A stretch of 23,782 nt of DNA, taken from Bacteroidota bacterium (GTDB lineage Bacteria > Bacteroidota > Bacteroidia > Bacteroidales > VadinHA17). The notes under the pieces were generated by a model, which did no database searches, had not been told where the DNA came from, and saw only the letters and a list, made by a program, of their open reading frames with translations. The position numbers and the translations under genes were made by a program. Location: NCBI GenBank assembly GCA_030613125.1, contig JAUWMO010000010.1, positions 1-23,782 on the forward strand. The letters are read 5' to 3'. Numbering within the stretch: position 1 is the first letter of the stretch; each line of letters starts with the position of its first letter. Below, piece after piece: positions 23,432 through 23,782 of the stretch.

Positions 23432-23782
23432 TTATTCAATTTTGTCATCGATTCTTTCAATTTTTATATCATCAATCCAAAAACTGCCAGGTTGCAAAAT
23501 GTTCATTTCAAACCGAATAGCATCCATCTCCTGCGAAATTGTATAATTGTATTCAAATAATTGCCATGTATCTATTGATTCTTTTGATTTTACAATCGTT
23601 TCATATTCTCCCTTAGTAGCACTCACACCACCAATTTGTACAAAAAACTCACATCCATCATTTTTAATCCAGAAACTAACCATATATGCTTCGCCTGGTT
23701 TAGCTTCGTATTGATTGCAAAATCCGGGTGAATACCATCCACCAACAGGAGAACATTCGCGAACTAAGAATTTTAATGATTG
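23432..23782 (-). CDS. Carbohydrate-binding-like domain protein (3' part, start outside the window)
   Basis: The frame is open to the window edge, giving 116 residues of the C-terminus. The fragment looks like the second half of a CBM4/9-type or galactose-binding-like jelly roll: GWYSPGFCNQYEAKPGEAYMVSFWIK, IDTWQLFEYNYTI, and the ending LQPGSFWIDDIKIERID, a typical last strand of this fold. Such modules occur on secreted glycoside hydrolases and surface binding proteins, or as stand-alone domains. No catalytic part and no type IX secretion tail is visible, as the protein ends nine residues after the DDIKI strand. Confidence 0.65.
   Translation of the reverse strand, partial: QSLKFLVRECSPVGGWYSPGFCNQYEAKPGEAYMVSFWIKNDGCEFFVQIGGVSATKGEYETIVKSKESIDTWQLFEYNYTISQEMDAIRFEMNILQPGSFWIDDIKIERIDDKIE

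Overview
The window is a chromosomal segment of a Bacteroidota bacterium, most likely an environmental Bacteroidales/Marinilabiliales-type lineage. The sequence is AT-rich. Three sites match the Bacteroidota promoter -7 box TAnnTTTG close to gene starts. Marker families point the same way: DUF5683, DUF4290, a gliding-motility/type B C-terminal secretion domain (type IX secretion), and a MurA with Asp in place of the usual active-site Cys. No rRNA, tRNA, CRISPR array, transposase or phage gene is visible.

Layout. (1) 1-2955, plus strand: the 3' part of parB, a DUF5683 membrane protein and a LysM/MltD-type lytic transglycosylase. (2) 2956-3409: a gene-poor gap with a 10-bp inverted repeat. (3) 3410-9262, plus strand: four tightly spaced genes for a periplasmic SGNH protein, an MBOAT O-acyltransferase and two polytopic membrane proteins that look like GT-C glycosyltransferases; together they look like a module that builds and O-acylates an envelope glycan. 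(4) 9263-9428: a dispersed-repeat-like spacer between convergent operons. (5) 12925-9429, minus strand: a NatA/NatB-type ABC exporter followed by a sigma-54 activator-type response regulator with no DNA-binding domain. (6) 14789-13060, minus strand: grpE-dnaJ, preceded by a close match to a sigma-54 promoter. (7) 20119-14954, minus strand: a UvrD/PcrA helicase, DUF4290, murA and a TlpA-like thioredoxin, ending in an intrinsic-terminator-like hairpin. (8) 20312-21568, plus strand: a PKD protein with a type IX secretion C-terminal domain. (9) 21569-23782: a DUF3108 protein, a small membrane protein and the 3' end of a carbohydrate-binding-like protein on the minus strand, separated by palindromic or repeat-rich spacers.

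Most coding content is conserved housekeeping and envelope biology. The points most worth a second look are the sigma-54-like promoter in front of the chaperone operon, the HTH-less sigma-54 activator co-transcribed with an ABC exporter, the SGNH-MBOAT-GT-C cluster, and several structured non-coding elements: an AT-only-armed perfect 19-bp inverted repeat, a GC-rich nested palindrome island and an outward-facing pair of promoter-like palindrome arms. I did not find a clearly new defence or mobile system.
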